From contig JAYMTL010000161.1 of assembly GCA_036897445.1 (NCBI GenBank), positions 1 through 42,639 of the forward strand: 42,639 nt of DNA, written 5' to 3'. This stretch comes from Pelargonium tetragonum. Lineage: Eukaryota > Streptophyta > Magnoliopsida > Geraniales > Geraniaceae. Positions 1 to 11,063 of this stretch are shown piece by piece. The notes beneath the pieces were generated by a model. That model saw only the letters and a list, made by a program, of their open reading frames with translations, did no database searches and was not told the origin of the DNA. The position numbers and the translations under genes are program-made. The stretch's first letter is position 1. The number at the start of each line of letters is the position of its first letter.

Positions 1-228
1 GGTTCCGGGTGTTCTCTTCCGGATCCAGGCATTAAAGGTTTTATACAAATTTACCCGTAGTTTGAAGTTAAAGAAGTGGAAAACTCTAGATAATTAGATA
101 GGAGTTGCCCGGGGTTTAGAAGAAAGTATAAACACAAAAATAAGCTTTAGAGTCTTTGCCTTTAAAAGACCCCAGAAAGTGTAGGACTTAGGTATATAAG
201 GGTATTCCTAGAAAAAGCTTAAAGAAAG

Positions 229-242
229 TCCTGGCTCCTGGC
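229..242 (+). repeat. Tandem 7-mer duplication
   Basis: TCCTGGC occurs twice head to tail. It is exact but short, and looks like a slippage product. It lies just upstream of the hairpin at 246-261. Confidence 0.6.
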
Positions 243-245
243 TGT

Positions 246-261
246 AGAAGCAGGGGCTTCT
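246..261 (+). repeat. Short perfect hairpin
   Basis: AGAAGC and GCTTCT form six base pairs around an AGGG loop. There is no T-run long enough after it to call a rho-independent terminator, and no gene upstream that it could terminate. Confidence 0.5.
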
Positions 262-3200
262 TATTCTTGTGTTTTCCTGAGGGGTCCAGGATGGGTTCTT
301 CTTCCAAAACTCTGGGAATTTAATCAAAATGGCAATTTGCTCGCTGCGTAGGAGCTTCCCGACTTATACTTAACCAATTTGCAGTAGGCAAATAAAGAAG
401 ACTAAAACTAATACAAACAGCGTAATAAGGGCAACCCAATAAAATCAAACTAGTTAAGCAAAGGATCCTGGCATGCGTATTACACCCTTTCGAGAACCGC
501 GGGCTAGAGGGCACTGAGCATATAAGTTTAAACCCCAAGTATGAGACTTGAACTTATGTAAATTTATCCTTTTGGCGCGCCTTTCTAATCTAATTAAGCG
601 ATTCCTGTCATTTTCAATACTTACTTGCAAGACTCCTCCTGATAAACTATACTATAAATAAAGGATCCAAGAAGAATCTGTAGCTAGTTCTTTATACTTG
701 GATATCCGGGTCCAGGAGACCTTAACTATTCCCGTTTTTAGCAATTAAAACCCCTATTACAGCACGAAGCCCTGCGTTAGCTTTCAAGGAGAGTCACATC
801 TTTAAAAGTCAGATGTACCAAAAAGTGAATTCTAGCCGAGAGTATACTTCAGTTTAAAGTAAAAGATATTCCACTTGAAGATCCCAAAAAGGTTGTAATT
901 TCTAGTTATATAACAAGTCCTCGTTGTGGATAGATTTTCGAAATTTTACGGGTATGCTCTACTGAAAAAGCTAGCACAAGGACTAAAAGGGAGCCCCTTA
1001 GCTAGAGTTTTGGAATTTTCTTTCTCTAATTTATATATCTAGGTGTTATAATAAGCAAACGAGTTTCTTTTTACCTTTATACTTTATACAAGTTTGCCAG
1101 TTAATATGGCCTTGTTCATTTCATACAAAGATAGGACTTTAATACCCCTAAGGTACTCTAGTATAGCTTAGGATGCCTCGCAATTTGAGTTACTTCATAT
1201 CAAATCTCCTGTTGCTGTTATAAAAATTTATAGTAAAAAAAAGACTTTAGTAAATAAAAAGGGGGATCGGTAATTATTATATCATGCCTTTCCTGACCCA
1301 AGCAATCAAAAAGCACTTAGATCCTAGTCGAACTATAACTTTGTGTGTAAAAACAGACAGGAATATCCGGAGACTCTAGGAATTTAAACTTAACTACAAA
1401 CTCCACTCAGTAAGTTATTTCTATTGTATAAAATTTTAAAAAGGAGTCCCCGAGCGGTGGAGTGGGTAAACTTCAGTAAGGGTATATTAAGAAATTCTAG
1501 TAAATACAGTACTTATTTAGACATAAACCCAGCCAGGCAAAGTACATACTATGGGCTCTTTACTGCGCCAATCTTTTAGGTAACGGTTCGGTGGAAAACC
1601 AAAAAGGATTTCAAGTTCTTCAGTTTCTACTTGAGTTTAAATTCTTTCGTACAGAAGAATTTGTTATGGGTATCCGTGAGATATTCTTTAATAGGTTTTT
1701 ATTATAACCCTCGTAAAGCAACTCAGTCCAAAAGGAAGAACTTTGCAAACAGTAAAAAAAAGATAAAAGAGTAAATAAAAGTTAGCAGGGATTTTTTTAG
1801 TATAGGAAAAAAACTCCTAATTCTGAAGTCTAAGAGAACTGCTTGTCAAATAGATAAAAGTTTCCTTTAGAATACAAAAAAGCTCGTTCTCAGATATGTC
1901 GTACTTTCCGCTGTTAAGTATTTAGTTCTTTCACGAGCCCTTAATCTGTCAAAAGAATAAAAATTCTAAAACAAGTAAAGAGAAAGTACTAATTATCCTC
2001 GGGTATACCCAGGCTAAACTTAAATCTTTAAACAAACGTAGCTATTTACTATTTTCTTTCAGGAAGAGTTGCTTTAGTCAAAGGTTTTGGACGAAATCGC
2101 TTCGTTAGGTAGGGAAGTTTTTGCACATACAGCTAAGATAAATAAAGGGCTTTAAGCTTAGAAGCAGTCATTAGAGGGATCCTTGTTTGACTTATTAACT
2201 TAAAAGTGCCCTACTTTCAACCATGGGCAAAGTTTTCGCTGTGAATTAAGAGAACCTTTACTTCAACTTGAGGATAGTGCGTCTCTAAGCTTTTGGTCCT
2301 TTCGTATGCTTATCTTGCTTCCTGTATCTAGGTTTCTTTTACCTTTTCCTACTTTTTGCTATAAGAAGAATAGGTAGTCCTTCTTTTTACTGCTACTGAA
2401 TGAATAAGTTAGGGAGAGCCTCAAAAGTTGCAGTCTACTTCTTTATAATGGATTCTATAAAACTTCGGTCAAGACAAACAGCCAATTGCTTTGAGGAGCT
2501 TTCGCTTGTTCAAAAACCAGAGTATAAAACTACGTTAAGAGGAGTTGAACCTACGGCTTACTAAGACAGATAAAAGGCTAAAAAGCCAAGATTTTGTTTA
2601 CTTTGTATTATATAAGCTCTCCAAGCAAGAGCATGAGTATTTAATAAGCCCTATACATAAATCAGGATCCTTAGGCACTTTTAAAACTTTTTAGTTCACT
2701 ATAACGGACTTATAAAAAACTTGGCTTGTTATTTTGGAAAGAAATCCCACGGTGGATTTTGTCTTTTGGCTTGGAATTCAAAATCTATGCGGGTATCGTT
2801 GGTATACAGACTCCTAGTTTTTGTTAGCTTAACTGGACCTAGTTACTAGTCTACTCGCATTTAGTTTAATGAAGAATAAGGGGTACTTAGTTGTTTAATG
2901 TTATAATTTTAGAATTCTTCTCCTATTTAGTAGTTAGGATTCTGCTACGGGGTCTATTAAATAGATAGCTAAGGTTTCGTTTTTTAAGCCACTTTTTGGA
3001 AAAGTAAAGCCGACGCTCTAAAGCACAGTTTTTCTTGAGAAGCAACCTTTCCTCGAATTTTACTGGGAAAAGCCTCTCAGTCCTTCGATCCCGTTTTAAA
3101 GGAGAATCTGCAGGGTTCGAGAGAGTTGTACAGGATCCTTCTGCATAGAGTTTTGTTTAGCACCCACCTTGTATTAATTCAGGGATTTCAATTTTTATAT

Positions 3201-4480
3201 TTTGAGGTCAAACGTACATAGTAATCCCCAATCTCACTCTAAAGCGACCCTTATTTGATTTGTGTCCTTAAGTGTTACTCTTCCGTATTCCATATATTTA
3301 CTTAGTTTCCTCCTTCAACCAGAAGGGGTTCTGCGGGTTCTAAAAAGAAGGGAACTATAAATTCAAAAAATTGTAGGGTCAAAGAAGGCTAGGCTTTTTA
3401 TCCTAGTGTTTCCAGTAAGGCGGGCCTGTTAATTAATCGGAAACTCTTAAAGTCTTGTTTGAGAATTCTTAGTCTAATTGAATTGGATTTCTATAAAAGG
3501 TTAAGTCCTCTACGAAGGAGGTATACTTTCCAATAAGTGCTTATAGGGAAACCCTAAACTTTTTTTAAGTGAAGGGTTTCTTTATTTCCTATAATTTTAT
3601 GCCTAAAAACCCTCTTAAGGTATACGCGCAGGTCGGTCCTTTCTTTACATGGCACAGCAGGAAACTGTCAAGTTTATGGAGCAGCTAGCGAGTTATCTCA
3701 GCTATTCGTACAATTGGATACCTCAATAAGAGAGGTTCAAACTTAAACCTCCCTTGCCCTGACTTCTCTATAAATGTCTAAAAGCTAGAAGAATTTTGGA
3801 ATTACTTTGCTTTTAAATCTGGAAAACCCGAAAAAGCTGCTTGTAAGTAAGGTTTTTTAGATTTAATCGTTTAGAGTTCAATGAAGGCCCCTTGGGAGCT
3901 TCTTCTGATGCGGATAAAATCTAAGTAAATTAAGAATTTTCGTGATAACAAAGTCAAAAAAAGAGTTCTCTCAGTCTACTAAATTTTACAAGTTGTAAGG
4001 CGGTAAGTCCTAGGAGTTCCATATTCCATATAAAGAAGTGTAACATTAACAAGTTTTAGGTTTTAAAAAAGGAGAATTTCTTTTCCCAGTTCTGTATCGT
4101 TATAGCTTTTTTGTGAAAAGTATGCAATTAAGATAAGATACTGTAGTTAAGGCGGGGTTTCCTTAGGACTCTTTCCCTGTTTCTCGAGAGTAGAGTCAAT
4201 ATACTTGCTAGACTCTTTATAATACACTAAAAGTTACAATCTTCCCGCCTTTTGCTCCTAGTTACGAGTATGAAAATTCCATTTTTATTATACTAACCCT
4301 ACTGGATAGGGGGTTTCACTTGCTTTAGCTTGTGTATAGTTTTATCGTACAAGTATAAAGTGTACCACCGTACTTTATAGTCTCTATTGAATAGGTCTAT
4401 CATACACTAATAGGAAATTAGATAGCCTATACTAATAATATGTAGGCATACCTAGATCTCTATCTCAATAAGCAAGAGCG

Positions 4481-5231
4481 TAATTACATTACCTTTTTTT
4501 GTCCTAACAAGGATTTCTTCCTATTTATTATAACCCCTGATTTGCACTGCTATAAGGTATTTTCATTGTTTAGGAATCGAAAGGTTCTAAAAATTTGGTT
4601 TTCTGTTAAAGTTTGAGTCTTGACCTGCTTTTAACAGAGACTTGCTTAGAAGTAAATCCTTGTATACTGTACTCTTGTCTGCCCTCAGATTTTATGAACA
4701 AGTCCTCGATTACTTCATTCTTAGATAAGAAACCTAGTTAGAACATAGAACTAAGTATACACGGGTCAGGGGTTCGAATCTTGTGAACTCTCGCTAAAGT
4801 ACAAAAAACTTAAAAAATAAGTACAAGGCATAGGGGTCGCAGAATAATATCAAAAGGCTACAAAGAACTCTAAATTGACTTTTTACTAAAAAACTCAAAC
4901 TTTTTGCGTATATTTCAATCAAGGAGTACCCGTTAAATTCCCAACAAGTGTCAATTTAGGATTCAATACCTTATGCAAAGTAACAGTAAGGACAAATTCA
5001 AAGTAAGATTTCCTAAGCTTCTTAAAAAACCCTGGATACACAATATTTTACTAGAGTAAGTCGAATCCACGATTGCTGTATGCCCTTTTACTATAATATT
5101 ATAGCTCCCTAACTTCTCTCATTCTCGATTCTACGTCTCTTGTCAATTTTTACTTACTGCAAAAGTACTCTATTCTATTTAGTAGAATTGCGAAAACATA
5201 AGAGTAATTTAACAGCAAGGTAATGTAATTA
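4481..5231. mobile_element. Possible MITE-like unit with 15-bp inverted ends
   Basis: The left edge begins TAATTACATTACCTT and the right edge ends with its exact reverse complement, AAGGTAATGTAATTA, giving a 751-bp interval with 15-bp terminal inverted repeats. The same core recurs at 15,090-15,108, 15,146-15,164 and, shorter, near 26,251, so this is a family rather than a single coincidence. The interval has no open frame that could encode a transposase, so it would be non-autonomous. I see no clear target-site duplication. The AT-rich TAATGTAATTA core resembles subterminal repeats of some hAT-type DNA transposons, but that is only a resemblance. The two repeats could also be independent copies of a short dispersed motif. 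Confidence 0.35.
5213..5231 (+). repeat. Dispersed 19-mer, copy 1
   Basis: CAGCAAGGTAATGTAATTA is repeated exactly at 15,086-15,104. It overlaps the right edge of the 4,481-5,231 unit. A 19-base exact repeat is very unlikely by chance in 42.6 kb of this composition. Confidence 0.7.
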
Positions 5232-7982
5232 TACTTAACCAAAAAAATTTGAAAGTAAGCAGCTAAACATAAAGAGGGGTTTACTTTTGCGCGCACAATA
5301 AATAACAATGGAAAGAAAATTCCTGAGGGTTTCCTAAAGTTAAATTTAAGTCTATAAATTCTGAAATTGACGCAGATTCCAATGTCTGAACCACTTATCC
5401 AAGACTAAAGGGTGCCTTTGACTAAGCTATCCGAGACAACCACTAAAAATTTTATTGTAATTCGCAGGAAAGCCGAAGCGTGTGTGTGTAATAGAGACCC
5501 TCAAATTTCTTTTTCAGAGAGACTTCTAAATCAAAATTCTAGTTGGAAACTAAATCTGTAATTTTACAGGGAAGCTAAAAGCGCTATTCGATACTTGCTG
5601 AGTTGCTAAATCGATAGTAAGCAGTTCAAATAGGAGACCCGGAATATACAGGAACCCCCGGCCTAGATTATAATTGCCTCGGGTTCAATTTCATATCATT
5701 AGGACATAAACAGCAATTCAATGGGCAGATTCTTTGTAGTACCTGCTCTTAGGCGGGGCTTCACTATTAAATACTTAAAGTCCAATAGAATCCCTTTTTG
5801 GAGTTAGAACTTATGGTTTGTATAAAGAAAGCTTTCTTCTTAGTCGAGAGGTTAAAAGGAAGACTTTTTAGAGTACAATTTGACGAATCTGAATTATGGA
5901 TTATCCTTGAGTTATAAGGAATACCTAAAAATCTTAGACGGAATAATATGCAGCAACATAAAAGATTCTGAAGTTATAGACCCACCCTGAATGCTGTTTA
6001 AACTCATTACTCATTACTAGTTAAAAGGCAAGGAGCACCCCGCTTAGGCTTAGGGAAGAGCGCAAGAAAGTTTTTCCTAGCTAGGACTTGTAATATAGGA
6101 ATGTCACTTCTTGTGCTTGTGGAATCAAAATAGCTATTTAAGATTTTGATATTCCTATATAGTATAAGGGTTTTGAGTCTCAGATGAGATTCAATTTCTT
6201 GCGATTCTTTAAGGTAAGTACTAAACAGAACTAGCGAAATTCTTTGCTTTTTCAATATAGGATACAATCCCAAGAGCAAAAAAACTATTGGCGTAATAAT
6301 GTAGCTTGAAATAACAAGTATACTAAGGTGAAGTTCTATGAATTTCATTATACGAGACGACGTAGGAAACCCTTTATTGGAGGCGTTCATAGTTTACACT
6401 TTTCAAGTAGCTGCAGGGTACGTGGAAATACTGAAAACCTCGCCTATCGATTCTGAATTTTAGCTATAAAGAGTCTTTCCACTTTTAGTTCTATCTTGTG
6501 GATTTCTTTATGATAGCTCGTACTCTTAATACCCCACCTTAGCCGATATAGGGTCCTCCTATACAACCTATACAAAAAGGATAGAACGGGAGCTCCCTAA
6601 AGTTAGAAATATAGTATATTAGTATACATTCTGAGTAAAAAGAGTTTCTAAAAAAAGTGGATTTTTTATTCTCCTTGCTTTTTGTTAAGATACCGAGTAT
6701 ACTTTACAGCTAACCCCTTATATAGAATAGTAGAGGGCCCTTTTTTAGTATTAAGTAATTGTAAGCATTCCCGCTTCGTAGGGTTGTCAAAGGGACACCT
6801 TAGGGGATGTACCAAAAAATTTTAAACCTAGAAGAGTAAGGAGAGCTCTTGCTAAAGACTTCAAATTAAAAGCAGGAATACCTGGCTCGAACCTCTTCCT
6901 TGAAAACTACAAAGCGTTTTGGTTTCTTGTTCAGCAGTCATAGTACATCTCTTATTCTTAATGAGAGACTTAAGGATTTCTAGCATTCTCTTTACTTTAA
7001 GTGATTTTACTTTTTTTCGAAAGGTGTGTTGGTAAGTATTCACAATACAGATCTATAGAATTTGCACGAGGATTAGGGGGACTAGAAAAAAAAACTCCAT
7101 ATCGAATACAAGCAAGTAGGAACAAATAAGGATCTATTCTATAGTAAAAGTATGTCTAATCCAAAGTATAAAGGAAGCCGCTAAAATTTAATAATAATTT
7201 GATAAGCTAGTCATCTCTTGTAGTTATAGGTCTATTTACTTAAAAGTATAATCCTGGGATCTCCTGCGAGTTATACTAAGAAAAGAATTCTCTGACTAGG
7301 CACAAAACTTCTTAAATAAAAAAGAAAGATAATTTTTACTGGTTACTTTATTAGAAATTTGAACCCCAGGAGTACTTTTTACCGGAGGACACCCCCACTC
7401 TAGAGTAACACAGAATTTTACCTAAGTTTCTTTTACTACAACAAAATGCCCGATAACCGACTTAAAACAGAGGGATAAAAAAAGAAAGTAGATCCGTTTA
7501 AGACTCCTTAGCCGTGAGCTTTTCATTTTTCGACTTAAATACTACGATATTTAGGTAATCACTTCATTATCTAAAAAAAAAAGTATAACAACTTTTTAAC
7601 AACACCCCTATATCTATTTTCAAAGAAACAAACAGAGGTTCTATTTGCCTCTTACAAGACTTTTACATTTACATACTAAACCAAATATATAAACTGCAGC
7701 AGTCACTCACAGAAGTCATATCTGCATATATAAGGAGTTGGATAAAAGTATACTGAGGAGCTTTTTCGACCTTTTTAAGAAAGTTATGTAACTAAATTTC
7801 AAAATCTCTTTAACTCCAGCCTCATTCAGTATTCAGTAAGTTATCCTATATAAGAATAAAAAGTTCTTTTCTGTTTCCTTTTTCAAGTTAAAGTGGGTAA
7901 AGAAAGATGATAAACCTTAAGTTCAAATAACATTTTTGCGTTCGAATAAAAGAATTCGGAAGCGCAGTCAGTAGAACAAATC
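5232..7982. other. Gene-free AT-rich DNA
   Basis: No gene is supported. The longest ATG frame of the whole window lies here on the minus strand at 6,007-6,390 (127 codons), but it has only a hydrophobic patch near residues 20-48, no recognisable family, and a length that random sequence of this composition produces. Two small tandem duplications are present: CTCATTA twice near 6,003-6,016 and ATTCAGT twice at 7,824-7,837. A (GT)5 run lies near 5,480. Confidence 0.6.
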
Positions 7983-8080
7983 ACTCTCCCCCACACTCCC
8001 AGCCCCATGAGTAAATAAACTCCCCGCTTCCCTCCCTCCTTTTGCCCCCCCTTTTTCTTACTCCTTCTGTCTCTTGTATT
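7983..8080 (+). other. C/T-rich tract; possible minus-strand G-quadruplex
   Basis: About 100 bases are strongly biased to C and T. C-runs lie at 7,988-7,992, 7,998-8,000, 8,003-8,006, 8,022-8,025, 8,030-8,032, 8,034-8,036 and 8,045-8,051 (seven Cs). On the minus strand the last four become G7, G3, G3 and G4, separated by 8, 1 and 4 bases. This is close to the G3+N1-7 quadruplex rule, with one loop a base too long. A C-rich pyrimidine tract can also form an i-motif or triplex. No gene is next to it. It is the most C-dense place in this low-G+C window and was clearly not shaped by the same composition as its surroundings. Confidence 0.6.
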
Positions 8081-9650
8081 CTTTGTTTGCTGATTCTAGT
8101 GAAAGTTGGTAAGGGAATAAAAGAATTGCCCTAGTGTTCCTATGATTTCAAAGGTTTCCAATTCCTGAAGAGAAGTTCTAATAGAAAAGAGACCTAGTGG
8201 AGTTCCCTTGTATTTACAGGTGTCCAAATCGCTCATAATAGACGTCTAATTCCTTTTCCTTGCAGGGATTCTTTGTTAATCTTCCTTTGTTCCGGGTCTC
8301 TATTAGCAAGAGGTCAAGCTAATAATATATAAATAGAAAAGGGGAAAGGTCTTTCTGGTAGTCCTTGAAAAGTTTCAGAAGAAAGAACCTTAAGCTAAAT
8401 ATATAGCTTTCCTGTTCATTTAGCTTAAGAATAAGGAAAGTCTTGCTAAAAGGAATTGTCCACGTTCTCGTTCTAGTTACAGTAGATTAGAAAAGCTTTT
8501 TGTTAAATAAAAGCTCGGTACATTCGAGCCTTTGCTAATCGGGAAACCTTTATAAGAGGCGCCCCTTGACAAAGATATTTTAGCTCCTTTTGAAACTAAC
8601 AAGAGAATAGATTTACAGATTAATATAGAATCGTGCAAAGTTACTCTCTAGTCTAGAGTATCATTTATTTGCTGTTTGGGTATCCTGTAATTTAGCGCCT
8701 ATTTACCGCCCGTTCTACTATAAAGATTTTCTGACCGGTTATAGCTTCATGGACTATTACATTCTACTTTTAAGGTTCAATACTCGTTAGCGATAAAGGC
8801 AGAAGCGGGGGGAATATGCCCTATAACAAGGACCATCTCTCTACCCATCTAAGTTTATAACTTCATTCTTCTAAAGGGTAGCTTTGTATTATTCCATTCC
8901 CATGGAACTAGAATCTCTCATTAGCGTTCAAAAGAAAGTTCCTTCCAAGGTAGAAGGTCGGAGGTGACCCAGGTTAGATTCTATAATTTATCATGTTGTT
9001 TTAAGTGAAATCTGCTTTATAAGTCTGCGTACATACATAATAGAATTTTTATCAGAGGTTTTAATAAATTCCCAACTCTAAATTACCAAGTTTTACACAA
9101 CCCTCTTAATGTAAATAATAACAAGAATTTCTTTTGACATCGCTATAAGGGACTCCTTAGCTTATAGGACACGCATTGCTGTGCCTTTTTGCTGACGTAA
9201 ATTTCTCATGGTTTATTATGAAATCAAGATTTAGAAGGGATATACAAATTCCTACACCTTTACTTTTACCGAGAAACTGGAATTAAAACTGTATTAGGTC
9301 ATACACACAGGATAGGCCCCTATTCGGATATAGGGTTTCTTTTTTAGATCAGTATAGTATTGCAGCAGGGTAATAGGATTCAGAACTACTTTTTTAAGTC
9401 TTTTTTTTCCAAGGCTTCGCTAATTGAGAGGTCTTTTAGTACTCTGTATTTTAGCTTCTATTAGAGCCGTTTTGATAGAGTAACACTCAAGTATTCAGTA
9501 TAACTTTTTAAGTTATTAGTAAACTTACCCGGTGAAGATAAAAACCGCTTAGTAGAATAAATTGAAATCACTATAATGACTATTATAATCTATAGTGCTG
9601 CTAAGATTCTTGTTCCAGCTTTTAGATATTTAATTGAATAAATGAGGTAA
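8081..9650. other. Gene-free AT-rich DNA
   Basis: Nothing was recognised. There is no ATG frame over 60 codons on either strand. The sequence has the general texture of the window: short G-runs facing C-runs, and frequent TAG, TAA and CTA. Confidence 0.65.
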
Positions 9651-9806
9651 ATCCCCGGCAATCTTTCTTCTACAAACTTCGAGATTAAGCATCGATTTTT
9701 TGCGCATTACTTGCCAGGCAAGCCTGTAACTAATATGATGCGAAAGACCCTTGCTCTTCTTGAACAAGCGGAAGATTTGAGCGAAACTTTAGCCCTTTAT
9801 AGCTAG
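9651..9806 (+). pseudogene. Short protein-like open frame, unknown family
   Basis: From the in-frame TAA just upstream, 51 codons run open to the TAG at 9,804-9,806. There is no ATG at the beginning; the first Met codons are a pair about residue 29. The translation has a mixed, natural-looking composition. A basic and aromatic part (IKHRFFAHYLPGKPVTNMM) is followed by a predicted amphipathic helix rich in Leu, Ala and Glu (LALLEQAEDLSETLA). The DNA keeps GCA, GAA, CAA and CTT codons, unlike its TAA/TAG-rich flanks. I do not recognise the family. It may be an exon or gene fragment that escaped the mutational bias, or a chance frame. The overlapping minus-strand frame at 9,789-10,106 looks weaker. 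Confidence 0.3.
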
Positions 9807-10406
9807 GAAAAAGAGGGGCGAGTCAATTGAAAGATCTCGCTGTAAAGAGTTTTTTGCTTCGGAATTCGCTAAAATTTTAAGGTCAGCACTTCTTGTGTTT
9901 AGCTTATTTATAAGGATATAGGTACAAATTTGACTGCTTAGAGTTATCGAGAGATTGGAATAGCATATATAATCCAGCATCAAGTTTGATTTTTTTAGTT
10001 TAAAGTTTGGTTTATTGTGAAATTGGCAGATAAAAAAAAGGGGGTGTTCGTATAATACAAATAAGATAGGGTTTCGAAGAGGAAGAAGTTTGAAAATTGC
10101 CGGCAATAAAAGTAAATAAAATGAGTCTATTCCTGAAAAGACTCTTGGAATATGTACTTATTATAGATGGATGAGACGGGGGGTGGTTCTTAGTAAAAAA
10201 CTCTTAAGCAATTTTTACCTCTTTATTTTGACTCAGGAGTTCTATACCCCCATTACTAAGAATTTTAGTTTAACAAAGACAAGATTCGGTAGAGTAGATA
10301 GGAAAGCCCGCACTCGGAACAATTTCAACTTTTATATTTACCTTGTTTATCGCGAAAATCTTTATAATTCAGAAAGAAAGATAAAAGAACCCTCTAATGC
10401 TATATT

Positions 10407-10490
10407 TGGAGTATAGCCAAGTGGTAATTCATAACTTTTGTGAGCAGTTATATCACCTTCAAAAATATAGAATGTCGGAGTACTCTTATA
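10407..10490 (+). tRNA. Decayed tRNA-like sequence (5' half)
   Basis: The first 21 bases, TGGAGTATAGCCAAGTGGTAA, carry the acceptor 5' strand, U8-A9 and the D-loop with its GG. They match the start of plant mitochondrial trnQ as I remember it, and also general box A form. Counting linearly from 10,407, bases 27-43 form an anticodon arm with four of five pairs (AACT with AGTT) and the loop TTGTGAG. U33 is present and GTG (His) falls exactly at 34-36. A Gln reading would need a different register. The D-stem partner strand is lost. A TTCAAAA resembling a T-loop follows, but its stem does not pair. TACTC at 10,481 could be a remnant of the acceptor 3' strand. Call: relic, not a working tRNA. Confidence 0.45.
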
Positions 10491-10497
10491 TATTTTG

Positions 10498-11063
10498 ACT
10501 TGTGGTTACCCTTACTGCAGGGGATTTGTAGAAATTCTCCGGTAAAGAAGTCTAATATCCAGTATTTTTTATGCTGCTAATAGATATTTTAGCTTCAGCT
10601 GGATTGGCCTCAACAAGGAATCAGTAAAGAAAAAACTCAAAAATAAGCTTAGGAAAGGAAGCCCTCCCCCGAGACGAATACATTAGCTACAGGGAGCAAT
10701 CTTAAGACAGGGAATACAAAGACTAAGACAGCTATCAGGATAGAGACTAAGAGTAGTTAGGCTACCACAAGGTTAGGTCTAGTTCATAGGATTAGGATAC
10801 AGCTCCTCGGGATTTTCCTTACTTAACTAGACTACCATTATTATACTATATACATAACTAAAAGGAAACCTCTTTAAAAAGTACTAAGGAATAAGTCACA
10901 TCCTGTAATCAAGAAGTTACCTATAAAGCAAGTAAAGCAAGAATTTTTAGTAGTACAACAAAAGGGAAACTGTAAACCCTTTCTAAAGCCGGAAAGCTCC
11001 TAATCTCTATTCACTCTATTATAATATAAGAAGGTAGAAGTAAAAGGTAACGAAGTTACTTCT
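10498..11063 (+). other. Purine-rich stretch without any TGA
   Basis: No TGA occurs in any of the three forward frames over about 566 bases, where about 10 are expected from base composition. TAA and TAG are abundant, and TAG is very dense at 10,735-10,800. The plus strand is purine-rich. This pattern fits loss of TpG in favour of TpA. It could mark a decayed formerly coding sequence or simply a heavily mutated tract. I recognise no family and no functional frame. Confidence 0.5.

Larger units (their letters stand above)
1..4480. other. Gene-free AT-rich DNA
   Basis: No reading frame here looks like a gene; the only ATG frame over 60 codons is a 72-codon minus-strand frame at 320-538 with no recognisable domain. 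The stretch is A/T-rich with scattered short G-runs and C-runs. It holds a 7-bp tandem duplication at 229-242, a hairpin at 246-261 and an imperfect inverted repeat near 4,390-4,435. GGATCC occurs six times in the first 3.2 kb, more than composition predicts. Nothing else was recognised. Confidence 0.7.

Noticed and set aside
246-261. Rho-independent terminator
   Set aside because: The stem is short, no T-run follows directly, and no gene precedes it.
2530-2565. T-arm-like block on the minus strand (GTAGGTTCAACTCCT)
   Set aside because: The T-stem pairs poorly and there is no D-arm at tRNA distance.
4740-4800. GGGGTTCGAATC, a perfect T-loop-like block
   Set aside because: The flanking five-base arms do not pair well and no D-arm or anticodon arm lies at the right distance upstream.
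6007-6390. Minus-strand frame of 127 codons, the longest in the window
   Set aside because: Its length is what chance predicts here. Apart from a hydrophobic patch from A/T-rich DNA it has no domain, and its surroundings show no gene-like composition.
10498-11063. The idea that TAA and TAG encode Gln here (ciliate or ulvophyte-type code)
   Set aside because: All three frames lack TGA equally, translations in different frames look equally unstructured, and no conserved domain appears. Loss of TpG explains the pattern more simply.
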